Positions 35,699-46,968 are shown, counted from the stretch's first letter. The stretch is 64,000 nucleotides of DNA from Agrocybe praecox (GCA_964017145.1 OZ024847.1:1612001-1676000), one strand, 5' to 3'. Notes: generated from the letters alone by a model not told the origin. Numbers and translations are program-made.

Positions 35699-38600
35699 TT
35701 ACAAACCGTGCTTCTTCTTGTATTCTCGAATCTTCTGCGGCGCGTTCCTCAGGTCTCTTTCTGTCTGCCAAGTATCTCCGGAGGGAGAAAGGCCTTTCCA
35801 TCTGACCAAGTATTGAATTCCTGCTTTGAGGAGTTTATGTCCCACAAGGTGGTCGACTTCCTCCTCTGGGGTTTCTTCTTTGCGGTTGCAATCTGTGGCT
35901 AGGAAAGCTCTATCTTCCGCTTTAAGGGCTGAGTCTGATTCTTTATGGTAAGGTTTGAGGTGCTCAATGTTCAGTACTGGCGATCCTGGATAGTTATCTC
36001 CCATACGTAAACGGAAGACTTTCTCGTTTACTCGCTCCAGGACTTGGAAGGGCCCTATCCATCGTGGGCTTAGCTTGACACCCTCTCCCTTTGACTCTTT
36101 CCATTCCAGCCCATGTGGGTTCACAAGGACCCAGTCGTTAACTTTAATGTCCGGAACTGGACGACGCCCTTTGTTGTAGTAACGGGCTTGTTCTTCTTGA
36201 GCTGTCGCTATTGCTCTCCTTGCGCTGTCCCTGTGCATTCTCAGTTCCTCCTCGAACTCCTTGGAACCACGCGTTTTCGAGGAACCTATAATTTTCTGCG
36301 CCACGAAATCTAGCGGAGTTCTAGGACTGAAACCGAACAATAGGAAAAAGGGGGTCGTTCCCGTAGATTTATGAATTGATGAGTTATACGCGAATTCCAG
36401 CAATGGAAGCCATTTTGCCCATTCATCTTTACTTTGATCTATGAACGCCCTGAGCATGGTGGTCAGGGTCTTGTTCGTAATCTCGGTCTGGCCATCATGT
36501 TGAGGATGGTGGGAGGATGATAGCGCAAATTTAATGCCCATTCTATTGACCACGGATACCCACCATTCTGAAGTCCATCTGGTATCCCTGTCGCAGATTA
36601 TACTAGTAGGTATTCCGAATTTGCACGCTACGTGGTCAACGAAGAGTTGAGCGAATTCTATAGATCCTATCCCTGTGTTGGTCGGGATGAAAGAGGCATG
36701 TTTCGAGAGTCTGTCCACAACTACGTAGATGGCGTTGTAACCGTTCGAAAAGGGTAAGTTTACAATGAAGTCCATTGCTATCGAGTCGTAAGGAGCCTTG
36801 GGAATAGGGTTAGGAATTAAGTACCCATATTTGTTGAAATTCGAAAACTTGATTTTTTGGCATACATCGCAGGTACGACAAAAAGCTAAGATGTCCGCTT
36901 TCATACGCTTCCAATAGAATCTGGTCGTTAGATGATTCCATAATTTCTCCGGCCCTCCATGAGCAGTCTCCATGGGGGATTCATGAGCTTGAATCATGAG
37001 ACTCCTCTTGAAACAATCCGGTACGCATAGTCGGGGTTGGAAGTCTTCGTCTCTGAAGAATAATAGACCTTTTTCGTCTTGGAAGTACCTAAGGCCACTT
37101 TTCCAGTTGCCTATTCGGAATTCTTCTTTACCCCAAATTCCTTTCAAGTGCTTGTCTTCTTTGTATCCCGCTATCCATTTCTGCAACACCTCTGATTCCA
37201 TTTCTACTTGCAGGTTTGGAGGAGGATGTGTTGCTCCCCAGTATTCGTCTGATGCTTCGATTGGAGAGCTATTTTCATTCGACTCTATCACTTTTGCTTT
37301 ATCTTCTGTTTTTGATGTTTTCATTTCTTGATTCCTGTTCTCGCCCTCCCTTTCCTTCTTGGACTGAGCCCTCGTAGTGGCCATAACAATTCTAGTTCCT
37401 TCTGAATTTTCCACACAATCTAAGAAGGAAAAAGCGACGAATGCTGGGGTACCATTGGATTTCTCCCATGCATCTATGACGGACGACATTTCCAAGGGGG
37501 AGCCATGGTTGCTCGGTGGAGATGTATGTGAGGGTAATATTTTCAGGAGTCTGGATAGTGGATCCACATTGGAATGTACCCTTCCTGGCCTGTGTATGAT
37601 TTCTAATCCCGGACTGAATGCCGAAAATACTGCCCCCCATGCAGCTAGCCTGCAATTCGCGTTTTCATAGGTCTTAGCCCATTTCAATGCAGCATGATCA
37701 GTTATTAGATATATTTTCTCGCCTTCGATGAATGGTTGGAACTTTACTAGTCCCTCCTTGGCCGCTAGAGCTTCTCTTTCCGTGGCGCTGTATCGTGTCT
37801 CTGCTGATTTAAAAGTGCGTGACCAATATGCAATGACTCGCTCTACATATACCACTGTATCTTCAAAGGAGTCGGCCCATTTTAATTCGTCTGAATAAGG
37901 GGCGTCCCGTTCTGTATTCGATAACATGGTTATTAGCCTAGGTATTGGAAGTTTCTTCTCAAAGGCGGTTTCCAAAGTCTTGTAGGTTTTAGTCCCTCTG
38001 AGGTCTTTAACCATTATTGGTTGTACTTGCTGGAGGCAACAACCTAGTGCTGTATCAGACGCATCAGTATAAACCCTGTATGCTTGTCCTTCCTGTGGGT
38101 GCCCTAGGACTGGTGCTTGAGTCAATATTAATTTTGTCGCCTGCCATGCTCGTTCTTCTGTAGCTGTCCATCTCCATCTTGTGCCCTTCTTGAGAAGTTG
38201 GAACAGGGGTCCACATAAATCGGCATAGTACGGGATGAACGACGAGAAGTATACTACCATGCCCAAGAAAGTTTGTAACTGTGCAACTTTATTAGGTCGT
38301 TGTAAATCCAAGATGGCTTGGACTTTCTCGGCATGCGTTGACAGGCCTAGTCGTGAAACTTTGTGCCCGAGAAGGAGAATTGAATCATAAAAAAGGTGAC
38401 ATTTTGCGGGTGATAGAGTTATACCCGCTTCGATAATTGCTTCCAGCACGTGGTCTAGATGATCGATGTGCTCCTCGAATGACTTTGAATAGATAACGAT
38501 GTCGTCTATATAAACTAAGCAGAAAAGCCATAAATATGGGGATAACACCCCCTGCATGACTCGCTGGAAGATAGACGGTCCATTACGAAGCCCAAAAGGC

Positions 38601-39577
38601 ATCCGTCGGAATTGGAATAAACCTCTATGTGTACGGAAAGCTGTTTTTTCCATGTCTTCGTCTGCCATTTCTAGCTGTGTAAAGCCTGACAGAGTATCTA
38701 AGGAGGACAGGACTTGAGCCCCTGACAGAGAGCCCAATATCTCTGATTGTCTCGGGATAGGGAATTCGTCGGGGATTGTGACCGCATTCAATTTTCGGTA
38801 GTCAATGCAGAACCGTGGTTTATTGTTCCGGTATGCGATTACTACTGGAGCGCTCCATGGGCTACGCGAAGGTTCTATCACGCCCTGTTCAAACCATTTA
38901 CCGACTTGTTCGTCGATAAATCTCCTCTTTTCTGGTGACGAGCCATACATGGGCATCGCGATCGGAGTTTGTCCTTCTTTAGTGCGTATATGCACTTTTG
39001 CTGGGTGTTGTCCCAGTCGTCCGTCGAACCCGAATGCTTCCTTACGAGACTCCAACATTTTCCATGCTTTTTCCTGTAAGTGTTCTGGCAACTGTCCTAC
39101 ATCGATTACTTCCTTCATGTTCGTAGATGGAATTTCTTTCAAATCAGGCATTGAAGCGGTCTTCGGTCCATACATTTCTGTTTCGTCTGTTGCTGTTGCA
39201 TCCATGCTTGGGGGTCCTAATTGAGCATTAATAATTCCTGCTAGAGCGGAGGCGTGTTCTGTGTATTGCAACCATCGTTCTTCATTTTCTGGTTTATCCA
39301 GGAACTCCTCTGGATCAATTAGGCGCCCCACTACCTCTCCTCTTCTAAGAATTATTGGATGAGCTGTTGGGTTTGCTATAGGTACTTTTGGGTTGCTTGC
39401 CGAGATGAGCACATTCGGTATGGGTAAGGTGCTGTCATTGGTGTTGGGAAGAAAAGCTCTTTCGATCAGCCAATCTTTGTCTTCGGTAAAGTACCCTTCC
39501 ACATCTACAACCTTAGTTTCCCCTGGCCGTATCCTGACATCATTAACTATTTTAACTAATGTCGCATTTTTCAACAT
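35699..39577 (-). CDS. pol: Gypsy element 1 Pol: RT, RNase H, integrase, chromodomain
   Basis: ATG 39575-39577 opens a 1292-residue frame without a break. RT lies at about residues 240-430 (CIDYRKLNAVT, FGLRNGPSIFQRVM, LVYIDDIVIYSK near residue 356). RNase H is at about 500-640 (VYTDASDTALGCCL). The integrase zinc finger is near 890 (CRTCDVC), and the integrase core at about 930-1050 (AMDFIV, ICDRDTRW, GQTEITN as the D, D, E residues). A C-terminal chromodomain (HLVGHKLLKAGIQYLVRWKG, then WQTERDLRNA) lies at about 1235-1290, typical of chromoviruses and thought to steer integration into heterochromatin. The frame is the same as gag-protease upstream, separated only by a TGA and 11 codons. Confidence 0.97.
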   Translation of the reverse strand: MLKNATLVKIVNDVRIRPGETKVVDVEGYFTEDKDWLIERAFLPNTNDSTLPIPNVLISASNPKVPIANPTAHPIILRRGEVVGRLIDPEEFLDKPENEERWLQYTEHASALAGIINAQLGPPSMDATATDETEMYGPKTASMPDLKEIPSTNMKEVIDVGQLPEHLQEKAWKMLESRKEAFGFDGRLGQHPAKVHIRTKEGQTPIAMPMYGSSPEKRRFIDEQVGKWFEQGVIEPSRSPWSAPVVIAYRNNKPRFCIDYRKLNAVTIPDEFPIPRQSEILGSLSGAQVLSSLDTLSGFTQLEMADEDMEKTAFRTHRGLFQFRRMPFGLRNGPSIFQRVMQGVLSPYLWLFCLVYIDDIVIYSKSFEEHIDHLDHVLEAIIEAGITLSPAKCHLFYDSILLLGHKVSRLGLSTHAEKVQAILDLQRPNKVAQLQTFLGMVVYFSSFIPYYADLCGPLFQLLKKGTRWRWTATEERAWQATKLILTQAPVLGHPQEGQAYRVYTDASDTALGCCLQQVQPIMVKDLRGTKTYKTLETAFEKKLPIPRLITMLSNTERDAPYSDELKWADSFEDTVVYVERVIAYWSRTFKSAETRYSATEREALAAKEGLVKFQPFIEGEKIYLITDHAALKWAKTYENANCRLAAWGAVFSAFSPGLEIIHRPGRVHSNVDPLSRLLKILPSHTSPPSNHGSPLEMSSVIDAWEKSNGTPAFVAFSFLDCVENSEGTRIVMATTRAQSKKEREGENRNQEMKTSKTEDKAKVIESNENSSPIEASDEYWGATHPPPNLQVEMESEVLQKWIAGYKEDKHLKGIWGKEEFRIGNWKSGLRYFQDEKGLLFFRDEDFQPRLCVPDCFKRSLMIQAHESPMETAHGGPEKLWNHLTTRFYWKRMKADILAFCRTCDVCQKIKFSNFNKYGYLIPNPIPKAPYDSIAMDFIVNLPFSNGYNAIYVVVDRLSKHASFIPTNTGIGSIEFAQLFVDHVACKFGIPTSIICDRDTRWTSEWWVSVVNRMGIKFALSSSHHPQHDGQTEITNKTLTTMLRAFIDQSKDEWAKWLPLLEFAYNSSIHKSTGTTPFFLLFGFSPRTPLDFVAQKIIGSSKTRGSKEFEEELRMHRDSARRAIATAQEEQARYYNKGRRPVPDIKVNDWVLVNPHGLEWKESKGEGVKLSPRWIGPFQVLERVNEKVFRLRMGDNYPGSPVLNIEHLKPYHKESDSALKAEDRAFLATDCNRKEETPEEEVDHLVGHKLLKAGIQYLVRWKGLSPSGDTWQTERDLRNAPQKIREYKKKHGL

Positions 39578-39610
39578 AGTTGCCTTCCTCCTCTGTCTTC
39601 TGTTTTTGTT

Positions 39611-42600
39611 TCATCTGTGAATCTTGGTCCTAAGGAACACTGATTGCAAATGCGCGCTTTCTCGAATTCTCCCAAAGTCTTTAGTTCGGTCCACTGGGTA
39701 AGCCGGTATGTCATATCGTCCTTCTTCGAAAATCACTGAAGTTCCATTTTGAAGAGATCGAATTACAGATATTTCATAATTCTGTTGGTAGTCTTCGCCC
39801 AGGAGGATGGGCACTGTCATTCCTGGCAGAATGTAAGCTTCCACTTCGCTCTCTATGACTTTACCATCTCGTGTGGTGGTAAATACGGGAAGGTTGACAT
39901 AACCCTTTATAGCGCAGTCCTTATCCGTTACTTGCCATAGTTTCATCTTCAGCCCTTGTTGTATCCGAGGGGCATTTTTTAACGAGCGGAAGTACTCTTC
40001 CGAAATCAAACTGATATCAGCACAAGAATCTAGTCTGAGATCGATAGCTTCGTTTTCCTTGGAACACAAATGCCCTCTCATCGAAACTACTGATATTCCC
40101 AATGCGGAAGTTCCTGGCTTTGGAGTTCTACGTCTGTGCAGACGAATAGTTTCCTGCATTGGCGGAGGGGGAAGATTCTCCTCAGCTGGGGGATCTGGAG
40201 CTTTCTCCGTCTCTGTCTCTCGGGAGTTTGGCTCCTCCCCTTCATCCTCTTTATCTATACCGATCTCTTCTATTATGAATCTACTGGCAGGCGGTAACCT
40301 TTTGCTTGCATTTTCCTCTTCCTCGTATACTTCTTCTACTGAAACGCGTGGGTAGGTCTTACGTTCTGAGCCCAAAACCTCACAGGTTCTGGCTGTGCAA
40401 ACCGCCTCTTCAAAACCCGATTCCGAGTGTTCCTCTTGGGTTTTCGCTATCTCTTCGAGTCTGGCCATTGTCAATATGGAATAGGCTGAGGAGTAAATCC
40501 GTTCCTCTTCTGCTTCACATGAGCTAAGATGGACATTTTTCTTCCGGCTTTCCAGATATATGTTCCAATCCGGACATTCCTTGTCCCAGTGGTTAGCACT
40601 GCCGCAAACTTTACATGGCGAAGGTGGAGCTCGTCCCATTCTCGTGGTTACATGGTCATGCTTGGGAAAAGGGTACCCTCCTTTTGGTATCGGACATTGT
40701 CGTTGCTTCAGTGTCTGGTATGCTTCTGATAGCAGAATGCCTTCCCCTCCTTGTATTTCTTCTTCGTCACGAACGCCACTCTCTTCTGCCACGAATTCAG
40801 AGTTAAAGTTGTGTCTGGGGGCCATGGACGAGGTCATGCTTTTCGAACGGTCATTTGGCCTGCGATTTGACGTGTCTCTTTCCATGGTAACTCCCAGTTT
40901 TCTTAAGCTGTATGCCAAATTATCGGCCGTCAAGACTTGGCTTCCTTCGAACTTCGAGGCTTGTACTAGTGCTTTGTCATGCTCAGTCACTTTGAGGTAC
41001 AGTTGACTGGTAGATTGAATGCTATCGAAAGCTATAACGGAGTGCCATGCTAATGGAGCCTTCTGCATAATCAAGTAGACCTCCAGTGGTCCACCGTTGT
41101 CTCCTTTCACTAGCATTCGCGTGAACATGATTCTCCTAGTGATGAACTCTACGGGAGTTTCATGTTCATGTCCCGTTTGGCGAAATGTCTGGGCTTCGTA
41201 TATGGTAATCATCTTGGTTTGCCATCGTCGTCCCAGAAAGTTGTCTTTGATGCCTATCAGGTATTTTAAATAGTAACTCCGCATTTCGTCCTGTTCCGCA
41301 GGTGGTAGCATAGCGAACCACATTTGCACCGCGGAATTTTCTTTCAACCCCTTCCATAACCAAAACCCTAGAGCCTTAGGAAGGTGTCCTCCGATAGCGG
41401 CTAGTTGATTGATTTTCCAAAAGTACGCTATTGCTGTGTCGTGATTTCCATCCCACTTTGGTAAATCCTCAGCCTTAAGTTCTGGCTTTATGGTAGGTAC
41501 GAAATTGCCATAAGGAGCGGGCGGAGCATTTGGGTCGAACGATTGTGAATTCGGACCTCCCAAGTTGTTTGCTGGTCCTGGAGGCCCGGGAGGGCCGGGT
41601 GGTCCTGTAGGGCCTGGAGGGCCAGGGGGCCCAGGAGGTCCTACTCCTCTTGATAGAGCGCCGAACGCCGAACCCGTCGGGTTGCGAGCTGGAGGTGGAG
41701 GGGGATTATTACGATTTGTTAGGGGATTGTTTCCTCAGACTCCTCCGAAAGCTGAAGGAGGATCGTCGGGAGAATCTCTCTCATTCTGGTCTCGTCTTGG
41801 AGATTCAATAGTCCTATTTGTCCATCCCGAGGGTTCCTGTTGGGTAATGCAACCCTCTGTTCTGAGTTGTCTCGAAGGTTGATTTGCTGATGAAGGGTTC
41901 TCCAGCAGTTGCTCGACCTCTGCTTCGCTACGGTTTTCGCCCCTACTAGGCTCGCTTTTTGAGCCCCAAGAGGAAGCTGACCTCGCCAAGCGTTCGCTGT
42001 TCGTCCCCATGCCAATGTTTTCGACAGGGCTTGAATTCGTTTCTCTTTCCGTAGCTGCAAACGAGAACGTGGTAGGCGCTCCCAATCCCCATAAGATGTT
42101 CGCTCAATTGTTACGGGTCTGCTCTGTATTCGTCGCCGTAACTGGTGTGGCGTCCCTTCGTGTCGCTGGCATGGAAGCATTACTGATAGTCCAAGGAGCA
42201 TGGCCCTCATTCATTATGGATCGGCCAAAGATACTGTTGCCATCTCCGAAAAATCCTTTGGATGAATGATAAGGAGTCGTCTCCACCCCATAGGGATTAG
42301 CTGGGGTTTCTTGTTTAGAGGTTTGGATGGTAACTTTCTTCGTCCTTTTGTTTGATTCAGTTGGCTCTGATAAGACCTCAGGGGGAAGTACGAAGTCTTC
42401 ATGATTCTTATAACTAGTGCGCGGGTTTATCGTTGCATCCGCCTCAGCATTTTTGTCTAACGTAGGTCCTAGCCAAGCTGGCACCTCTATGACGTGGTCC
42501 CAAGGATCTCCTAGAGCTATTCGGCTGGTCACTTGTGGTGAGAGAGTATCGATATGTCGAGGAAATAATGAGTGTAACATTCGCAACTTCTCGTCAGCAG

Positions 42601-43183
42601 TTTCTTTGCTTTTCAATTCCTTGTGTAGTTCTCTGGACGTGGACGCAGGGGTAATAACTTGACCATCTCGTTCCAACTCGTGTCGATATTTTTCCATAAA
42701 TTTTGGAGCCGTACTCAACCGACGCGAGATTCCTATCCAAGCGGCGTGTAACTGTCCTATCGATACTGCGCCTTGCAAAATAGTGGTGTTCACCTCGTCC
42801 GGGTCTACTATAAAATGAGTTAGTCGTCCTGGGACTAGAGCTGCCATTCGCTTCAGTATGGATTGTAGTTCGTTCACCGTGGTGAGCAGTCGGCTTGCGA
42901 GGGTTTCCTCCAATCTGAAACGGATCATAGGTTCATCCACTGTCGGGCTCACTTCTTGAACCTCCTTCCTTGCTAACGTTGACTTCTCCAGGAGTCTCGT
43001 GATTCGTGTTGCTACCGAAAGTGAAGTTTCCGTCTCTTGTTCGTACTCGTCCCACAGTTCGGACATTCGAGCCTTCGCTAGTTCCCATGTACCTTCCATT
43101 TCTAGGAATGGTGGGGCTGTCAGCCTCAATGATAATCCCTTGTTCTCGTCCTCAGGTTGGGCTAAGGTAGTCGTATAAGACAT
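39611..43183 (-). CDS. gag: Gypsy element 1 Gag-protease frame, interrupted by two TGA codons
   Basis: ATG 43181-43183 (MSYTTTLAQPEDENKG) opens a helical N-terminal domain of 359 residues, ending at TGA 42104-42106. The same frame continues past it for about 120 codons to TGA 41735-41737. It then runs through a proline-rich and collagen-like GPP repeat (41570-41700), a capsid-like region (KWDGNHDTAIAYFWKINQLA), a CCHC knuckle (CKVCGSANHWDKEC, about 40570-40616) and an aspartic protease (LRLDSCADISLIS, about 40005-40040). A third TGA lies at 39611-39613. Capsid and protease assignments follow from position and motifs. Whether the TGAs are read through, edited or mutations is unknown. Confidence 0.85.
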
Positions 43184-43285
43184 ATGTATTCGTATTATAG
43201 TCGAGTTTGTATTTATTCTAGTTCAGCTTCTTCGTTCGAAAGTTTCGAAGGGTGTCGTATCCGTCTTTCCCACAGTGTCCACCTA

Positions 43286-43694
43286 TGTGAGGTGTGAGGA
43301 CCTTACAGTCTCTCGTAAGACGGACAAAAGGGCTGAACGTTAGGTGTAGAGACCTTACGCCGAGCGTATAGTCGAGTTCGTGTTAGGAAGAGCTGTGGTA
43401 GGACTCCGCAACGAAGTCCTGTGACAGCAACCGTCTCCGAATACGGACACGGCGGTTCTTCGCTCTCGGACTACACCCAATTCTCGGAGAAGGGACGTCG
43501 TTAATAGGACGTATCCTTCACACCGAGGGTTGTGCTCGTAGGTTCGGGAAGAAAGGGAAGTTGTTTTATTTTTAGTAATACGTTGTAGTAAACATAACGA
43601 GGTGTAAACAAATATATACAACTTATTGATGGGATAAACGAATGACTCCTGTCATGATAAGGGAATGGATAGTGTAATGAATATACCTCTTACA
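43286..43694 (-). repeat. 5' LTR of Gypsy element 1 (409 bp)
   Basis: It starts on the coding strand as TGTAAGAGGTATATTC and ends CCTCACA. The adjacent internal sequence TAGGTGGACACTGTGG contains a TGG start suited to a tRNA primer-binding site a few bases inside. The 5-bp ATACC duplication follows at 43695-43699. Confidence 0.97.
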
Positions 43695-43869
43695 ATACCT
43701 GTAAACAACGCAACAATTTTGGGCGTTGCATTATATATTTATTTTGGGCAAGAATTCCCAATTCGGCAATTAATACCGTTTTCGGCCATTCTTCCTACAA
43801 CATGTAATAAAATAAAAAAACATATATATTTTCTATTAATTTTTTTGACAAATGTTTTTTCTACATATG

Positions 43870-44460
43870 GACAGAGCGAGGGGGAGAGAGCGGTCGTGCA
43901 CGCGCCAGCCATGGTGATTGTGCCAGCTATCGTGGTCGTGCCTGCTGTCGTGCTCGCGCCAGCCGTGCCAGCTGTCATGCTCGTGTCAGCCGTGGTTGTC
44001 ATGCTCTCGCGTGCCGTGGTGGTCGTGTCAACCGTCGTGCTCGGGCGTACCGTGGTGGTCGTGCCTTCCGTGGTGGTCGCGCCAGCTGTGGTTGTCGTGC
44101 TCGGGCGTGCCGGCCAGTCGTGGTGATCGTGCCAGCTGACATGCTCGCGCCAGCCGTCGTGCTCACGCCAACCGTCGTGCTCGCGCCAGCTATCGTGGTC
44201 GTGCCAGCCGTCGTGGTCGTGCCAGCTGACGTGCTCACGCTAGCGGTGGTGGTCGTGCTGGCGATCGTGGTCGCGCCCGCTGTCGTGGTCGTCCCAGCTG
44301 ACATGCTCGCGCCAGCCGTCGTACTTGCGCCAGTCGTTATCCTCGCGCCGTCGTCGTCTTTGCTGTCGTGCTCGTGTCGTCGTCGTCGTCGTCGTCATAT
44401 TGTTGTCGTGTCGTCGTCGTCCAGGTCGTCGGACCACGTCGTGAGTGTTCTAGGCCCCGC
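43870..44460. repeat. GC-rich degenerate minisatellite inside the long-TIR element
   Basis: Short units of the type GTCGTGCTCGCGCCAGCC repeat with much variation. They give long Val/Ala- or Thr/Ala-rich ORFs on both strands, which is an effect of the repeat and not evidence of a gene. Confidence 0.85.
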
Positions 44461-44559
44461 CCACATCCCTATGTACAGGGGAGGGACAGGGAGGGACAGG
44501 TGCAATGGGACGGTGTTGGAGGTGGTAGTGATGGGGGTTGACAAGGACAGAAGTCAACC

Positions 44560-45410
44560 GTGATGGTTGATTTCTGTCCAAAAGAGGCGATTCCCACGCC
44601 GGGCCGGCTAGTAACCGGATCGAGCTCATCGTTGAGCACGACGATGGAGGCGGAATATAAGTATTTTGAGTAAATGCAAGTAGTTATAACATTTTTAATG
44701 GTATTTAAAATTATTTAGAGCCAAATAAAATAAAATATTCAAGATTTTACGGTCAAATACATGGGTACATATGTTTTAAACATCGCACGTGGTGATTTTG
44801 TGCGATCTCTGCACAGAATAATATGTTCTTACACTCATAGTACTATAGAAATCTCATAGTTAAAGATATATATTGGTTGTATACTAAATTAAGAGTACTA
44901 ATGATGAAAAATTTAGGGCATCAGCCCAATATACATGAATAATTTTACTTTTAATGCTAATGTGTATGAAGAGTACATGTACTGGCCTTTCAACTCAATG
45001 CATTTTTCGTGTGTGAACGAATAACAGCCTCATAACATTCTCTGGTGGTTTTTTTTTTTTGATATTCCAACATAGATAAGCTATCTATACTATATGGTGT
45101 CTTAATTTAAATAAAATTGCAAAGTTTTCATAGAGAATACGAAGTATTTCTTTCCTTTGTCGCCACGAAATCACCTCGCTCGCTATATAAATTTTGTTTT
45201 TTAGTGTTTTTTTAATGAAAAACATGTATAACTGATTATTTTTTCCACCTCAATTAGTTTCTAATCATTTCATATAATTTTATATAATTTTACAACTATT
45301 TAACGTTGCTATTTGACCTCGCCATCGTCGTGCTCGACGATGAGCTCGATCCGGTTACTAGCCGGCCCGGCGTGGGAAAGGCCGGATTTGGACAGAAATG
45401 AACCAACTCG
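44560..45410. repeat. Inner inverted repeat pair (about 90 bp arms) around an AT-rich core
   Basis: The arm at 44563-44655 (CCCACGCCGGGCCGGCTAGT, AACCGGATCGAGCTCATCGT) is the reverse complement of 45313-45405. About 650 AT-rich bases lie between (44656-45312), with no gene. The arms sit at the centre of the long-TIR element, making it doubly palindromic. Confidence 0.9.
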
Positions 45411-45424
45411 CGTTCATTTCTTCC

Positions 45425-46150
45425 TTATCACCGCCCATCACCACTACTGTCGACAACGCCCCCAGCCCCTCCCCTCTTCAAAAGGGAGTGGGCGTTGGAC
45501 CACGACCGCAGCCACTACAACCACAACGACCACCTCAACGACCACCACAACGACAACGATCATCACGGGCGACGACGACAGCAACAACGATGAGAGCAAC
45601 AACGACGATGATGATGGCAACCGCGACGACAACGACAACGAAAACAAGGCTCTAAGCGAGCGGGCCAGGGAGGGCGAGAAGGACGGCAAGGGGCAGTGAA
45701 CCGGTAAGCACTCGATGTCACCACCATCACCACCATCATCATCATCACCACCACCACCACCACCACCATCACCACCACCACCATCATCACCACTACCACC
45801 ATCACCACTGCCATCGCGAACGACGACGACGACGACGAAAGCGACGCAACGGGTATACACGAGCGAGCACGACGCGTGGGCACCATCGGATAGGCCCCAC
45901 CCAGCATGTAGGCACCACCACGTAGGCACCAGAGGCACGAGCGAATGGGGACGCGCCCACGACTAGGTGCCAGCGAGCGCGTACGCACAACCAAGTGGAT
46001 AAGTGCCAGCAAGTGGGTATGCACGGCCGAGTGGATAGGTGCCAGTGAGTGGATAACGAGCGAGCGGGTAGGCGCCAACAACTAGGTGCCAGCGAGCGCG
46101 TACGCACAAGCAAGTGGGTAGGTGCCAGCGCGTAGGCTCCAGCGAGCGCG
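45425..46150. repeat. GC-rich repeats: CAC/CAT trinucleotides and a GTGCCAGCGAGCG array
   Basis: 45500-45620 has CAACGACCAC-type words. 45720-45800 is (CAC/CAT)n. 45960-46150 repeats units such as TAGGTGCCAGCGAGCGCGTA. All six frames are open in places only because of the repeats. Confidence 0.85.
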
Positions 46151-46968
46151 TAGGTACCAGATGCGTACATAGATTAGTCAATGAATATGTCCATTGTAGT
46201 GTAGTATACAAAATAAAATAAAATATGATCTTTTTCCATATGTTGTAAAAAGAACGTTCCGAAAAGGGCAATAAATGCCGAATTGGGAAGTGCAAACCGA
46301 AGTAAGTATTGGGTCGTTTTTTGAGTATCTAATCTAATCTAGGCTAGAGCATGTGTATTTGTAAAATAAATATAGTAGAAAAATGATGATATCATAAATA
46401 AAAATAGCGCAACGCCCGAAATGATCAAAGCATGCTAAAAATAACACGTCATCCGGTTTTATGTTTTGCGATCCATCCTATACCGTCCTCTTTTGATGGC
46501 GCAAAGCGCCCCCAAAAACCAAAACATATTCCTACATTATATCTACGCTTTTTTAGCGCCCCAAACGATGCCCAACGAAGCGCAGGAGCCTAATTACAGC
46601 TTCAGGCACTTCGGGGACACTGTTTCCTGTGTCCGTCTATAAATAACATGTCATCCACTTTTATGTTTTTTAATCCATCCCGTCCCATCCATTTTTAGGT
46701 GCGCAAAGGGTGTCAAAAAATCATAATATATATATAGAACATAAATCTGACATATCGCAACAAAAAACATAACCACTACGCCTGCAGAGCTTAATTACTG
46801 TCCGAAAACATAAAAAAACAGCATTGTTTATAAATGTTTGGCAAGACCAACTGCTCTTCGCCTATGGCACACTTGTGCATATTGCCGGTGTGGGCAACTG
46901 CCCTGTATGATGTATCACCAAATGGCCAAATTGCCAGGATTGATACATCAGGTTGGCTGCAAAGGGTG
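46150..46968 (-). repeat. Right terminal inverted repeat of the long-TIR element
   Basis: It pairs with 31637-32261 plus 43700-43860. Its outer 550 bases are nearly identical to the left arm, and its inner part (46150-46400) is more diverged. Confidence 0.93.

Larger units (their letters stand above)
32262..43694 (-). mobile_element. Ty3/Gypsy chromovirus-type LTR retrotransposon, 11.4 kb, with an extra third ORF
   Basis: Two LTRs (32262-32722 and 43286-43694) flank the element. The 5-bp target duplication ATACC lies at 32257-32261 and 43695-43699. The coding strand is minus, and each LTR reads TGTAAG...CCTCACA. The gene order is gag, protease, RT, RNase H, integrase and chromodomain, then an unrelated ORF reaching nearly to the 3' LTR. 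A purine-rich tract (GAGAGTGGGGGGGCTA on the minus strand) directly precedes the 3' LTR. The LTRs are almost identical apart from one 52-bp duplication, so insertion is recent. Confidence 0.97.
31637..46968. mobile_element. Long-TIR DNA element (about 3.86 kb without its Gypsy insert)
   Basis: It interrupts LINE copy b between ...KNLA and GDLLEP... . GGCGAGA at 31630-31636 recurs at 46969-46975; undisturbed LINE copies have this sequence once. The ends are CAGCCTTGTCTGC... and the reverse complement of ...GCAAAGGGTG, alike at 19 of the first 27 bases and then near-identical for hundreds of bases. The duplication is 7 bp perfect, or 8 with one mismatch. No transposase was seen, so it is non-autonomous. 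The superfamily is undetermined; long TIRs would suit a Mutator-like element, an 8-bp duplication a hAT or KDZ type. Confidence 0.85.

Noticed and set aside
36996..39224. Plus-strand ORFs inside the Gypsy pol region
   Set aside because: Shadows of the 1292-residue Pol frame on the other strand.
41565..41710. Collagen-like GPP repeat as a host gene
   Set aside because: It is in the same frame as the Gypsy gag-protease region and is flanked by its domains.
43665..44563. Long Val/Ala-rich ORFs on both strands
   Set aside because: They arise from the GC-rich tandem repeat, which keeps several frames open. They have no domain or splice evidence and lie inside a non-coding transposon.
45313..46300. 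Thr/Asp-rich, Ser/Pro-rich and Val-rich ORFs on both strands
   Set aside because: Products of CAC/CAT and GTGCCAGCG arrays; all frames are open for the same reason.
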